Origin: Woeseiaceae bacterium
Lineage (GTDB): Bacteria; Pseudomonadota; Gammaproteobacteria; Steroidobacterales; Woeseiaceae
DNA: 56,440 bases
Assembly: GCA_030066075.1 (NCBI GenBank)
Contig: JASJCH010000023.1
Coordinates: 1 to 56,440, forward strand
Direction: 5' to 3'
Shown: piece by piece, positions 45,200 to 54,389 of the stretch
Position numbering within the stretch: position 1 is the first letter of the stretch
How the letters are laid out: every line of letters begins with the position of its first letter
Translations under genes and position numbers: made by a program
The notes under the pieces: generated by a model
The model's input: only the letters and a program-made list of their open reading frames with translations
The model's database searches: none
What the model was told of the DNA's origin: nothing

Positions 45200-45589
45200 T
45201 CAGTCGGCTCCGAGCTGCTTGACCAGTTCCCGGATATACGTAGAGCGCATCTTGATCTCGTCTTCGAGCGCCTGCAGCTCCCCGAGAACCGTCTCGGCTA
45301 CGCACTCCTTGTTGTCTTTCTTGGCAAAGAGGCGTTCCAGCTCATCCAGCGCGCTTTTCAGCTGCGGATGGGTCTCGAGTACCGATTGTTCCTTGTCGCC
45401 AATCTTCGCGGTCTTTTGCACGCGCGGAAACTTGTAGATGCGGGTATCGGGCAAGAACGAGTCTTTGCCGCGCTCATAAATCACGCGCAGGATGTCATGG
45501 TTGGCAATACTGTTGACCTGGTAACGGTCGATCTGCAGGGGGTGCAGTATTCCCATTTCGGTGAGCTGGGGATAGTCGTCTCTTGTCAT
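45200..45589 (-). CDS. DUF3461 family protein
   Basis: 129 residues. The opening YPQLTEMGILHPLQIDRYQV and the stretch SIANHDILRVIYERGKDSFLPDTRIYKFPR match my memory of the DUF3461 family, which is typical of gammaproteobacteria and has no assigned function. The C-terminal half is an acidic, probably coiled-coil helix. Cytoplasmic, no signal peptide. It ends 6 bases from the DUF885 stop and is convergent to it. Supports the proposed lineage of the organism. Confidence 0.75.
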   Translation of the reverse strand: MTRDDYPQLTEMGILHPLQIDRYQVNSIANHDILRVIYERGKDSFLPDTRIYKFPRVQKTAKIGDKEQSVLETHPQLKSALDELERLFAKKDNKECVAETVLGELQALEDEIKMRSTYIRELVKQLGAD

Positions 45590-45715
45590 GGTCTCGATGC
45601 CTGCTGTGGGTTATTGCGGCGAATCCCCCTTTTGTCCGCCGGCTACGGTTTAGAGCTCAGAATCAGGTTAGCGGGTTTCGGGTAAGGCCGCCAGTTTGGC
45701 GAAGCTGAAGCGACA

Positions 45716-45746
45716 TTGAACGGCCGGCCCGTCAGCACTGTAGAAT
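45716..45746 (+). promoter_or_regulatory. Candidate promoter for the beta-lactamase-fold gene, possibly leaderless
   Basis: TTGAAC (45716-45721) and TAGAAT (45741-45746) are separated by 19 nt, slightly long. The implied start point is at about 45753, the A of the ATG, and no Shine-Dalgarno precedes that ATG, suggesting a leaderless message. Confidence 0.35.
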
Positions 45747-45752
45747 CACGCC

Positions 45753-47069
45753 ATGTCAATCAGAAAATGGCGATCACACCTGGGAGCGATCGCCGTGGTC
45801 GCTATGTGTCCGATCACGGGTGTTGCCCAGCAGCTCTCGCCCGCGGAAACCGACCCGCGGGTCCTCGGGTGGATGGAAGGCGTTCCGCCGCCGCCCGACA
45901 AGCTGATCATGCAGCCTGACTCGAACTACTTCAGCTTTCCGAAGCTGCGCTGGACGGTCTGTCACCTTCGCGAGCTGTTGCCGACGGAACAGGTCAGTCG
46001 TGGCATAGGCGCCCCGGTCCCGTTCGAGTACGACCTCGACGAAGCAGCTATCGACGCGCTGGCATTCAAGCCGATGGGCAGCCAGGAAACGATGACCTGG
46101 CAAGAGTCGCTGGTGGCGAACTATACCGACGGCTTACTCATCATCTACAAAGGTAAAGTCGTCTACGAGCGTTACTCCGGGTGCCTGAACGAGTCCGGCA
46201 AGCATGGCGCCATGTCGATGACGAAGTCGCTAACGGGCCTGCTCGCGGAGATACTGGTGGTTGAGGGCAAGCTCGACGACAACGCACGGGTCTCAGACAT
46301 CATTCCGGAGCTAGCCAACAGTGCTTTCGGAAATGCCACGGTCCGGCAGGTGATGGACATGACCACTGGTCTCGCTTACAGCGAAGACTACTCTGACCCC
46401 GAAGCCGATATTTGGATCTACTCGCGGGCGGCCAGCCCGCTCCCGAAGCCCGCGGACTATGCGGGGCCCGACGGCTACTTCGAGTACCTGCAGACCGTGC
46501 GGCCCGAAGGTACTCACGGTGATGCGTTTCATTACAAGACGATCAACACCGATGCGCTGGGGTGGATTATTTCTCGGGTTACAGAAAAGGAAGTCACCGA
46601 GCTCCTCTCCGAGCGAATCTGGAGCAGGATGGGCGCTGAACAAGACGCCTATATGACCGTTGACGCCAAAGGTACTCCGTTCGCGGGCGGCGGCCTGAGC
46701 GCCGGCTTGCGTGATCTCGGACGCATTGGCTTGTTGATGCTGAATGAAGGTGCGATCAATGGCGAACAGCTGTTCTCACCGGATGTGGTAGCCAGTATCC
46801 GCGGCGGCGGCAGCAAGACGGCGTTCGCGAAAGCCGGTTATAAGACGTTGGACGGCGGCAGTTACCGCAGCATGTGGTGGCTGTTGCACAACGAGAACGG
46901 CGCATTCGCCGCACGCGGGGTGCATGGTCAGACGATCTATGTCGATCCGAAGGCAGACATGGTTATCGTCCGTTTCGCCTCATACCCGACGGCCAAGAAC
47001 GCATTGATAGATCCGACTTCGCTCCCTGCTTACCAGGCTGTCGCGGACTACTTGCTGGTGCGGGACTGA
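45753..47069 (+). CDS. Beta-lactamase-fold serine hydrolase (class C / esterase-like)
   Basis: 438 residues with a signal peptide (VVAMCPITGVAQQ). The SxxK catalytic pair is SMTK (S155, K158), the second motif is YKTIN in FHYKTINTDALGW, and the third is a His-Gly motif in GVHGQTIYVDP. These are the marks of class C beta-lactamase-related hydrolases, most of which are esterases or peptidases rather than resistance enzymes. No regulatory gene of ampR type is nearby. The C-terminal part is a normal domain end. Confidence 0.87.
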   Translation: MSIRKWRSHLGAIAVVAMCPITGVAQQLSPAETDPRVLGWMEGVPPPPDKLIMQPDSNYFSFPKLRWTVCHLRELLPTEQVSRGIGAPVPFEYDLDEAAIDALAFKPMGSQETMTWQESLVANYTDGLLIIYKGKVVYERYSGCLNESGKHGAMSMTKSLTGLLAEILVVEGKLDDNARVSDIIPELANSAFGNATVRQVMDMTTGLAYSEDYSDPEADIWIYSRAASPLPKPADYAGPDGYFEYLQTVRPEGTHGDAFHYKTINTDALGWIISRVTEKEVTELLSERIWSRMGAEQDAYMTVDAKGTPFAGGGLSAGLRDLGRIGLLMLNEGAINGEQLFSPDVVASIRGGGSKTAFAKAGYKTLDGGSYRSMWWLLHNENGAFAARGVHGQTIYVDPKADMVIVRFASYPTAKNALIDPTSLPAYQAVADYLLVRD

Positions 47070-47081
47070 GTCGAGACGCTG

Positions 47082-49478
47082 ATGATCTGGACCCTGAGCA
47101 CAAGACTGCTCTTCACGGCGATCTTCATCTCGGGCGCGTCCGCGCTGATCTACCAGCTGATCTGGGTCCGCTTGCTGGGCCTCGTCTTCGGCGTCAGCAG
47201 TTTCGCGGTCGCCACGGTGGTCGCGGTATTCCTGCTGGGCCTGGGCCTGGGGAGCTATTTCTTCGGCCGCTGGTCGGAGCGAGCCCGCGACCCGCTGCGC
47301 ATATATATGTATGTGGAGCTGGGAATTGCCGCGACGTCGCTGATCGCTTACCTGGTGATCGAGGCATTGCCGATCTACCGCTATCTCTACGAGTACGCCT
47401 ATAACAACCTCGGCTTCTACGGCCTGTCGCTGGCCCGGCTGCTGCTGTCGACGCTGGTGCTGCTGCCGCCGGTATTCCTCATCGGCGGCACGATGCCCTT
47501 GCTCGCCAAGTTCTTCCTGTGCGACTCGGCCAAGCTGGGTTCCAGCTTCAGCAAGATTTACTACCTCAATACGCTCGGGGCCTGCGCCGGCGCGCTGCTG
47601 ACCGGCTTCGTGCTCGTGCGGTACTTCGGCGTGGTCGGCACGTTTATGATCGCCGTCGGCGGCAACCTTCTGGTCGCACTGATCATTGCGCTGAGCAAGC
47701 GCGACGCAGGTATCGCAAGTCCCGAGTCCGGTGAGCGGTCGCCATACTCCTACATGCTGGTCTTCCTGTTTCTGACCGGCTTCATCAGCCTCGGCTATGA
47801 GATGCTGTGGGTGCGCATTCTCTCGACCTACGGGCTGTCGACCTCCCAGGCCTTCGCGCTGATCCTCGCCGGATTCCTGCTGGGCTTTTCGGTCGGCGCC
47901 TGGGTCGTGGCGCGCAAGGTCGATCAGCGCAAGGACCTCGAAACCTGGTTCAGCGCCGTGTCGATCGTCACAGCGTTCAGCGGCGCCGTCGTGTTGCTGC
48001 TGTTCCGGCAATTCGAGACGCTAACAGTCCTGCTTGCGGATGCCACATCGATGAGCCAGCTCACGCTCGGCCTGGGCTTGGCGTTCACCGTGTCTTTCAT
48101 CCCCGCGGTGTTCATGGGAATCCTGTTTCCGCTCGGCGTGCGCATCTACGCGCAGGACATCGACCGAATCGGCGCCAAGGCCGGGAACACGTTTTTCTCG
48201 AATACGCTCGGCTGCGTGCTGGGCAGCCTGCTGACAGGGTTCGTGCTGATCCCCTTCGTGGGGATGTGGAACACGACGCTGCTGCTCATCAACCTCAGCC
48301 TGCTGATCGCGGCAGCTTTCCTGCTGCGCGGGGTCGGGCGCGCCAGGGTGCAGTGGGCGTCGCTGGTCGTCGTCGCGGTTGTCGCGAACCTGCTGGTGTT
48401 CACGGATAGCAAGACCTTCCACGCCGAACTGAAGGGTGCCGATCTGCGCTCGGCGGCCGCGGGCTTTGACGTCATCTATTACGAAGAAGGTCTGTCCGGA
48501 ACGGTCACCGCCGTCGAGCGGGGCGACTACCGCGGGCTGTTCGTCGACGGCCAGAACGTGTCGGGAACGGATCTCGTGCTGCTGGCCGACTCGAAGATGC
48601 TCGCCCACGTGCCGCTGCTGCTGGCCGAGGAGCCCAAGGTATCGCTGACCGTGGGCTACGGCACCGGTACGACCTCCGGGAGCATGCTGCTGCACGGCGT
48701 CGACGTTCACGCGGTCGAGATCGAGGACAAGATCATCGAGGCGGCGCCGTTGTTCAGCAAGGTCAACTACGCGTCCTACGCCGACCCTCGTCTTAGTATC
48801 GTCCTGGACGATGCGCGCAACTATATCGCCACGACGGACCAGGAGTTCTCGGTCATCGTCACGGATGTCACCAATCTGAAGTACAAACGCAATCCCTATC
48901 TCTACACCCGGGAGTACTTCGAGATCATGCGGGAAGCGCTCGGCGCGGACGGGGTTGCCGCCGCGTGGCTGCCGGTCGGCGGCCTGTCCTTCGAGGACCT
49001 GCGCATCCTGATCGGGACGTTCGACAGCGTCTTCCTGCATACCACCGCCTGGTACTTCACCCAGTTCCCGACCCATTTCATCATCCTGGTGGGCACGCCG
49101 GAGCCGACGCAGGTCAACCTGGGGGAACTGCGTGAGAGAATGGCTACGGTAGAGGGCGACCTGCGCAGCCTCAGTGTCGACAATGTCTATGAGCTCGCCA
49201 GCATGCTGCTGCTCGGCGAAAGCGACGTCGATGCGCTGGTGGACGGCGCGCCGCTACACACGGACAACCGCCCGATCCTCGAGTACTCCGACATGGACCT
49301 TTACAACGTCATGGACGTCGCGCCCAACCTCGGCCGGCTCATGGAGTTCCAGCAGGAGGACCTGCTAGCGTATTTCGCCGGTAGCGAGCGACAGCTCGAT
49401 GAGCTCGCGGAACATTTCGACCGGTATATCGCCCATTATCGCGATTATGTCCGGTTGTACGAGGCGCAGCGCCGCTGA
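47082..49478 (+). CDS. Membrane protein fused to a spermidine-synthase-like domain
   Basis: 798 residues. The first 430 form about ten or more membrane helices with an MFS-like layout (LIYQLIWVRLLGLVFG, GGTMPLLAKFFL). From about residue 450 comes a methyltransferase/aminopropyltransferase fold: SLTVGYGTGTTSGSMLLHG, VHAVEIEDKIIEAAPLF and VLDDARNYI. The aspartate-rich site of true spermidine synthases is not evident (VIVTDVTNLKYKRNP instead of D-P-type motifs), so it likely acts on another substrate. Such fused proteins are widespread and poorly understood. It starts 12 nt after the hydrolase gene. Confidence 0.82.
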   Translation: MIWTLSTRLLFTAIFISGASALIYQLIWVRLLGLVFGVSSFAVATVVAVFLLGLGLGSYFFGRWSERARDPLRIYMYVELGIAATSLIAYLVIEALPIYRYLYEYAYNNLGFYGLSLARLLLSTLVLLPPVFLIGGTMPLLAKFFLCDSAKLGSSFSKIYYLNTLGACAGALLTGFVLVRYFGVVGTFMIAVGGNLLVALIIALSKRDAGIASPESGERSPYSYMLVFLFLTGFISLGYEMLWVRILSTYGLSTSQAFALILAGFLLGFSVGAWVVARKVDQRKDLETWFSAVSIVTAFSGAVVLLLFRQFETLTVLLADATSMSQLTLGLGLAFTVSFIPAVFMGILFPLGVRIYAQDIDRIGAKAGNTFFSNTLGCVLGSLLTGFVLIPFVGMWNTTLLLINLSLLIAAAFLLRGVGRARVQWASLVVVAVVANLLVFTDSKTFHAELKGADLRSAAAGFDVIYYEEGLSGTVTAVERGDYRGLFVDGQNVSGTDLVLLADSKMLAHVPLLLAEEPKVSLTVGYGTGTTSGSMLLHGVDVHAVEIEDKIIEAAPLFSKVNYASYADPRLSIVLDDARNYIATTDQEFSVIVTDVTNLKYKRNPYLYTREYFEIMREALGADGVAAAWLPVGGLSFEDLRILIGTFDSVFLHTTAWYFTQFPTHFIILVGTPEPTQVNLGELRERMATVEGDLRSLSVDNVYELASMLLLGESDVDALVDGAPLHTDNRPILEYSDMDLYNVMDVAPNLGRLMEFQQEDLLAYFAGSERQLDELAEHFDRYIAHYRDYVRLYEAQRR

Positions 49479-49615
49479 TGCCGTTCATGTCCGCGGACTA
49501 CCATTCATGAAGAATTCGTGCCGTTTGTTTAAGTCGTTACAACCACTTACAACAATGCCCGCCGTTGGTGCGCTAGTCTTAGCTCCAGTTAGTCTGTAAC
49601 CCACGAGGTCGCGCC

Positions 49616-52015
49616 ATGTTCCGCCGTCCCCAGCGAGCCTTTTTCCGGACGCCAACAGTCCTGTTGCTGCTGTTTGCGGTATCTCCCGCTGTCGCCGATA
49701 CCGGCGCAATGTCCATCGAGGTCGTCGATGCTGAAACACGCCGGCCTGTCGAGAACGTCACGGTCTCGGCCGAGTCACGCGATGGCGATATCCAGTCGCG
49801 GACGACGGAGAACGGCGCGGCGATCATCGACAACCTGCCGGTCGGGTTCTTCACGGTTCGCGCGGAAGCGGCGGGCTACGTCACCGCGATCGAGCCTGCG
49901 GTGCGAGTTCTGGAGCGGCGGACGGGCGAGATTATATTCGAGCTCGAGCCTGTAACCGACGCGGTCGACGAGATTGTCGTTACCGGCCGCGCGCGCAAGG
50001 CCGATCCTTTCGGCGCCGTCTCAAACAGTTTCCTGACCCGCGACGAACTGCGCAACGCGCCGGGCAGTGGCAGTGACGTCATGCGGGCGCTGAGCGGGCT
50101 CCCCGGGCTGGTCTCGACGGGCGAGTTCGCAAGTTTCTCGGTGCGCGGCCACGGCCCCAAGAACAACCTGATCTACGTCGACGGCTTCCCGTTCCAGCAG
50201 ATCGTGCACTTCGAACAGACGCTCGGCGAGGAAGAGGACATCGTCAACGGCGGCCGCTATTCGATTTTCGCGCCCAATGCTGTATCCGGCGCTGAGTTCT
50301 CGCCCGGCGGCTGGAGCGCGGAGTTCGGCGGGCGCAAGGCGTCGCTACTGCAGTTCGATGTCGTCGATGGCGGGCCGTCGGCGGTGGGCAGCATGCGCGT
50401 CGATCTCGCCGGTCTCGAGTTCCTCTACGAGGGGCCCAGCGGTTTTCATGACGATACGACGATGTTCGTGCAGGCGCGTCACCTCGACTTCGGGCAAGCG
50501 TTCGAGATTATCGGCCTGGACGACATCGGCTCGCCGGTCATGACCGACGTCATCGTGAAAACCAAGACCGAGATCGATGAGGACGACGAGTTCGAGTTCC
50601 TGGCGATCTACGCCCCCGAGGAGTACACGCGCGACATCGACAACGTGCTTGCCGGCGAGGAGGAGGAAGAGGGCATCGAGGATGTCTCGCTGCAACAGGT
50701 CGACCAGGATCTCGCGCTCGTCGGCGCTACCTGGCGCCGCCTGTTCGGCAACGACGGTGAGTGGACCAACCGCGTCTACTTTCGCGAATTCGACAAGGTG
50801 TCGTCCGAGGGCGAGTCCTACCCCGACCTCGTCCCGCCCGGCTCGCCGGCCAGCCTGGTGCCGGTACGCGAGGATCTCCTGACCGTGCGGGAGGAGGAGT
50901 CGGAAATTGGCTGGCGCAGCGACGTAGCAATTGGCAACCAGTTCGGCCTGTTTACCGCGGGCCTGCACCTCATGAGCAAGGACATCGACTATTCGGCCGA
51001 GCTGCGTGAAGACTGGATTCGTTACTGGTATGACACGGACGACCCGCGCCCACCCGGTGCAGACTACCTCCTGCTGCAGCCTGACCAGATCAACTCCGTC
51101 TACAGCGCCAGCGAGACCGACTACGCTGTTTACGGCGAGCAGGTGTTCGAATGGGGTGACGCCAACCTGCGCACGGGTATTCGCTATGATCGCAACGGCT
51201 TCGGGGATGAGAACCTCGTGTCGCCGCGACTCGGCTTCAACTACACGTTCTCACCCCGCCTGCGATTCTCGGCAACGGCCGGCATCTTCTACGAGGCGCC
51301 TAGCAACCTTGCGCGCGCGGCGGACCCCGAGAACTTCAGCCTCGAGAGCGAAGAGCTCACCCACTTCGGCGCCGGTTTCGATTATCAGCTGAGCGACAAC
51401 TGGAGCCTGCTGGTCGAGGCGTACTACCAGGATCTCGACAACCGGCTGGTCGCGGGCAGCCGCGCCACCCGTCAAATTTCGAACGACGGCGAAGGCACTA
51501 ACCTCGGCCTCGACCTCGTGCTGACGCGCGAATTCAGCCGCGGCTGGTCAGCCGACTTCGTCTACTCGTGGAATGACTTCCAGGTCGATGACAATGACGG
51601 TCGCGGCGAGTACGACTGGGACTTCAACCGCGAGCACTTCGTGTCCGTCGGCGGACGTTGGGAAATCAACGAGCGCTGGCAGGTGGCCGGGCGCTGGAAG
51701 TACGGCTCCGGGCAGCCGATCGACCGCTACGTCATCAACGAAGACGTACTGGCGCCGAACCCGCCGGTGCGATACTCGCAGGAATTCACCGAGCAGAACT
51801 ACACCCGGGGTGATGCGTTCCACTCGCTCGATATGCGCGTCGACTACCGGCGGCCGATCGGGCCGGTCGATTTCGTGTTCTTCCTCGACGTGCTGAATAT
51901 TTATGGCGGTCCGTCAGGCGAGCCGCCGGAGCTGAACATTCTCACGGGCGAGGAGGTTAGCGATGAAGAGGACGCCTTTCCGCTGCTCGGCCTGATTGTC
52001 GAGTACGCCTGGTAA
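49616..52015 (+). CDS. TonB-dependent receptor with a carboxypeptidase-regulatory-like N-terminal domain
   Basis: 799 residues. A signal peptide (LLLLFAVSPAVADT) is followed by a CarboxypepD_reg-like beta domain (about 28-115, SIEVVDAETRRPVENVTV, GFFTVRAEAAGYV), then a TonB box DEIVVTGRAR, a plug with NLIYVDGFPFQQ and a barrel ending in the canonical terminal aromatic residue (VEYAW). It is longer than many receptors' plug/barrel because of the extra N-terminal domain, common in receptors for glycans or large ligands. A membrane LytTR-type regulator follows after 31 nt, probably controlling it. Confidence 0.9.
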   Translation: MFRRPQRAFFRTPTVLLLLFAVSPAVADTGAMSIEVVDAETRRPVENVTVSAESRDGDIQSRTTENGAAIIDNLPVGFFTVRAEAAGYVTAIEPAVRVLERRTGEIIFELEPVTDAVDEIVVTGRARKADPFGAVSNSFLTRDELRNAPGSGSDVMRALSGLPGLVSTGEFASFSVRGHGPKNNLIYVDGFPFQQIVHFEQTLGEEEDIVNGGRYSIFAPNAVSGAEFSPGGWSAEFGGRKASLLQFDVVDGGPSAVGSMRVDLAGLEFLYEGPSGFHDDTTMFVQARHLDFGQAFEIIGLDDIGSPVMTDVIVKTKTEIDEDDEFEFLAIYAPEEYTRDIDNVLAGEEEEEGIEDVSLQQVDQDLALVGATWRRLFGNDGEWTNRVYFREFDKVSSEGESYPDLVPPGSPASLVPVREDLLTVREEESEIGWRSDVAIGNQFGLFTAGLHLMSKDIDYSAELREDWIRYWYDTDDPRPPGADYLLLQPDQINSVYSASETDYAVYGEQVFEWGDANLRTGIRYDRNGFGDENLVSPRLGFNYTFSPRLRFSATAGIFYEAPSNLARAADPENFSLESEELTHFGAGFDYQLSDNWSLLVEAYYQDLDNRLVAGSRATRQISNDGEGTNLGLDLVLTREFSRGWSADFVYSWNDFQVDDNDGRGEYDWDFNREHFVSVGGRWEINERWQVAGRWKYGSGQPIDRYVINEDVLAPNPPVRYSQEFTEQNYTRGDAFHSLDMRVDYRRPIGPVDFVFFLDVLNIYGGPSGEPPELNILTGEEVSDEEDAFPLLGLIVEYAW

Positions 52016-52046
52016 ATAAGGAAACTACACCGCGAGGAACCACGCA

Positions 52047-52973
52047 ATGAACCGCAACTCGGTCGTCAGCAATGGCACGGTATTCGGGCTCTGGCCGCTG
52101 GGCCGGTCCATCGTTGTCGTCGGCGCAGTGCTGGTTGCGATCTTCGTGCTGATGGAGCCCGAGGCAAGCCAGGGCCTCGGCCTGGTCGACCGGACCCTGT
52201 TCTGGATTACGAACGTCGGGCTCGCGCTAGGCGCGCTGTATGCCGCGAGCTGGCTGTTACTGCCGCGAATCATGCACCACCTGCCGGCGTGGCTGGCTTT
52301 GCTGCTCGCCGGCGTTGCCGGTGCGGCGCTGATGGCGCCCTTCGGCTACCTGGTCGAGCTGGTGCAGCCCGAATCGTGGGAGATGGCCGACGATGGCGAC
52401 TGGCTGGATGTCTTCGAGAAGGCTGGCATCTGGCAGGGCATTGTCGCGGAGTTCGTGGAGGTCGGACCGCAGGTTCTGGTCGTGTGGATGGCAATCAATC
52501 TGCCGTTCTTCGCATCGAGGCCGACCCTCAACGATCCGCCAGGCCCCGGGGGAGACGGCAAGCGCCGCGGGCCCGTGGACGTTGAAAAAGACGAGGCGGG
52601 ACAGTACGCGGAAAAGGTTCGCGACGAGTTCCTGAGCGAGATACCCAAATCACTGGGCACCAATGTCCTCGCGATCTCATCCGACCTGCACTACCTGCAT
52701 GTTTACACGGATCTCGGGCGCTGCATGATACTCGGGTCGCTGCAACGCGCCGCGGACGCCATGGGCGAGGACGGCATACGCGTGCATCGCGCGCATTGGG
52801 TAGCGCGCAAAGCGGTCGTCAAGATCATCAAGGACGGGCAACAGTGGTACTGCCTGTTGCAGAACGACCTCAGGGTGCCCATCAGCCGACGTAAGAAATC
52901 CACTGTGGCGGGCTGGTTCGGGCACTCGACGAAAATCGTGCCCGTGAAGAGTTCAAAGCGGGGCGCGGCTTAG
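52047..52973 (+). CDS. Membrane-anchored LytTR-domain regulator
   Basis: 308 residues. Four hydrophobic helices in the first 160 residues (for example RSIVVVGAVLVAIFVLM, WLALLLAGVAGAALMAPFGY), a short linker, and a C-terminal LytTR DNA-binding domain (DLHYLHVYTDLGRCMILGSL, VHRAHWVARKAV). LytTR proteins bind direct repeats in promoters. A membrane-embedded form would sense an envelope signal without a kinase. It is cotranscribed with the upstream receptor, a plausible ligand-to-transcription link (inference). Confidence 0.82.
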   Translation: MNRNSVVSNGTVFGLWPLGRSIVVVGAVLVAIFVLMEPEASQGLGLVDRTLFWITNVGLALGALYAASWLLLPRIMHHLPAWLALLLAGVAGAALMAPFGYLVELVQPESWEMADDGDWLDVFEKAGIWQGIVAEFVEVGPQVLVVWMAINLPFFASRPTLNDPPGPGGDGKRRGPVDVEKDEAGQYAEKVRDEFLSEIPKSLGTNVLAISSDLHYLHVYTDLGRCMILGSLQRAADAMGEDGIRVHRAHWVARKAVVKIIKDGQQWYCLLQNDLRVPISRRKKSTVAGWFGHSTKIVPVKSSKRGAA

Positions 52974-53941
52974 AAACCGTCAGCGTTCGCCACCCTGCGA
53001 CGCACCTTGTCCTTGTACATGCGGTGATCCGCATCGGCCAGCAGAGACTCGATGGTATCGTGCCGGTCGGGGTCCAGCTCGATGAAGCCGACACTCCACG
53101 CCAGTTTCTGGCGAATCTCGCAGTCCGTCTCATTGGCCATCAATTCGAGGCGTTCTGCCGCCCGAACCGCTATGCCCTTACTACCGGCCATCAGGACCAC
53201 GAACTCGTCGCCACCGAGGCGCGCCACGACATCGGCCGTTCGAAAGCACTTGATCAAAAGGTCCGCGAAATGCTTGAGGAGCTTGTCGCCTGCCGCGTGC
53301 CCATAGGAGTCGTTGACTGCCTTGAAGCCGTCAAGGTCAAAATACGCGAGCTCCGCGTCGGTTCCCGTGCGACGGCAGAGTGACAGCATGTGCCCGGCCA
53401 CGAGATGAAAACCGCGGCGATTGGCCACCTGGGTGAGATCGTCAACCGTCACCTGGGAGGCGACGGCGATTTCGTCATCGACCATGCCTGCAAGATCCTG
53501 CAACGTCGACACATCGTTGTCCGAGAACTCCCGCGGCTCGGGGTGGATCAGGCACAGCGTACCGATGCGTTGCCCCCCGGGCCCGTGGATAGGGCAGCCG
53601 GCATAGAAGCGAATATCAGGGTTGCCGAGGACCAGCGGATTGTCTTGGAAACGGTCGTCGCTGGTCGCATCGTTCACGATAAACACGCCGTCCTGCAGGA
53701 TGGCATGCCCACAGAACGATATCTCCCGCGAAGTTTCGCAGGCCTCCAGACCTTGCTTCGACTTGAACCACTGGCGGTCGGAGTCGACCAGGCTGACGAG
53801 GCAGATATCCACGCCGAATATCCGTCTGGCCATTCGCGTGAGCCGGTCGAAGCGTTCCTCCGACGGCGTATCGAGAATGCGCAGCGAATGCAGGCTTTTC
53901 AGGCGAGCCGTCTCGTCGATAGGAAGCGGCGGTTTGAGCAT
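52970..53941 (-). CDS. Diguanylate cyclase with a GAF domain
   Basis: 323 residues. An N-terminal GAF-like domain (FGVDICLVSLVDSDRQWFKS, SFCGHAI, GQRIGTLCLIH) is followed by a GGDEF domain with an intact RLGGDEFVVLMAG active site and an RTAD inhibition site five residues upstream (RxxD), so it is expected to make cyclic-di-GMP and be product-inhibited. The NDSYGHAAGDKLL turn, typical of active cyclases, is present. Its stop overlaps that of the regulator gene by four bases. It is cytoplasmic with no membrane helix. Confidence 0.9.
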   Translation of the reverse strand: MLKPPLPIDETARLKSLHSLRILDTPSEERFDRLTRMARRIFGVDICLVSLVDSDRQWFKSKQGLEACETSREISFCGHAILQDGVFIVNDATSDDRFQDNPLVLGNPDIRFYAGCPIHGPGGQRIGTLCLIHPEPREFSDNDVSTLQDLAGMVDDEIAVASQVTVDDLTQVANRRGFHLVAGHMLSLCRRTGTDAELAYFDLDGFKAVNDSYGHAAGDKLLKHFADLLIKCFRTADVVARLGGDEFVVLMAGSKGIAVRAAERLELMANETDCEIRQKLAWSVGFIELDPDRHDTIESLLADADHRMYKDKVRRRVANADGF

Positions 53942-54039
53942 TGGTAATCCCGGCAGAATTAATCGTGCACGGTTATCGGCCGCACCCCGCGAGTTCTTTA
54001 GTCGGAAAGGCGCGTACGCCGCGTTTCCACGTTGGTAAC

Positions 54040-54237
54040 AGTGAACCCAGGCCGCTGAATGTCCCGCGTGTCTACAACCTGACGACTGACCCTAAAGAGG
54101 AGTACAACATGGCCGCCGAGGCCACGTGGCTGTTGCCGGTGATGTTCGAGAAGATTGTGGAGTTCCAGGCGACGCTGGAAGAGGAGCCGCCGATTGCATT
54201 GGGTACGCCGGACCCCTACAAACCAGGAAGGAAATAA
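54040..54237 (+). pseudogene. C-terminal remnant of a sulfatase
   Basis: The reading frame through 54237 gives VPRVYNLTTDPKEEYNMAAE and then EFQATLEEEPPIALGTPDPY, which matches how arylsulfatases end (DPKEEY, a Trp-bearing linker, PPI..GTPDPY). The catalytic N-terminus (CxPxR) is absent: upstream the same frame begins only at a TTG at 53941 and reads unlike a sulfatase. About 60 residues remain of a protein of roughly 450-550. The most economical reading is a decayed or truncated gene. Confidence 0.6.
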
Positions 54238-54241
54238 GGCC

Positions 54242-54266
54242 AGGCCTGCTTCTTCTTTGCAGGCCT
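54242..54266 (-). terminator. Candidate terminator hairpin after the tiny membrane genes
   Basis: AGGCCTGC (54242-54249) and GCAGGCCT (54259-54266) form a perfect 8-bp stem with a 9-nt loop. It begins at the stop codon of the 40-residue ORF on the minus strand and is followed there by a weak T-rich stretch (TTATTT). Confidence 0.4.
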
Positions 54267-54388
54267 CAGAATGGCTTAGCGTCCGAGCGCTCTATCTTCT
54301 TGGATGGTCGATGACGAGACGCTTCGCGAATGATCAGCACCCACGCGAGCACGAACGCAGCCAATGGGATAATGACGAACCATTCCAT
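54266..54388 (-). CDS. Tiny single-helix membrane protein (40 residues)
   Basis: This frame is below the usual length cutoff but convincing: ATG at 54388, stop at 54268-54266, one hydrophobic helix (FVIIPLAAFVLAWVLII) then a basic tail (REASRHRPSKKIERSD). It begins one nt after the stop of the 75-residue ORF upstream, with GAGGA about 9 nt before the ATG, so the two are coupled. No family is recognised. The positive-inside tail predicts a C-terminus in the cytoplasm. Confidence 0.55.
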   Translation of the reverse strand: MEWFVIIPLAAFVLAWVLIIREASRHRPSKKIERSDAKPF

Positions 54389-54389
54389 G

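Noticed and set aside
45753-47069. Antibiotic-resistance beta-lactamase
   Set aside because: The SxxK fold is shared by many esterases, and there is no ampR-like regulator or resistance context.
53941-54237. A complete 98-residue gene starting at TTG
   Set aside because: Only the C-terminal 60 residues resemble a known protein (sulfatase end); the front is not conserved-looking and has no ribosome-binding site.
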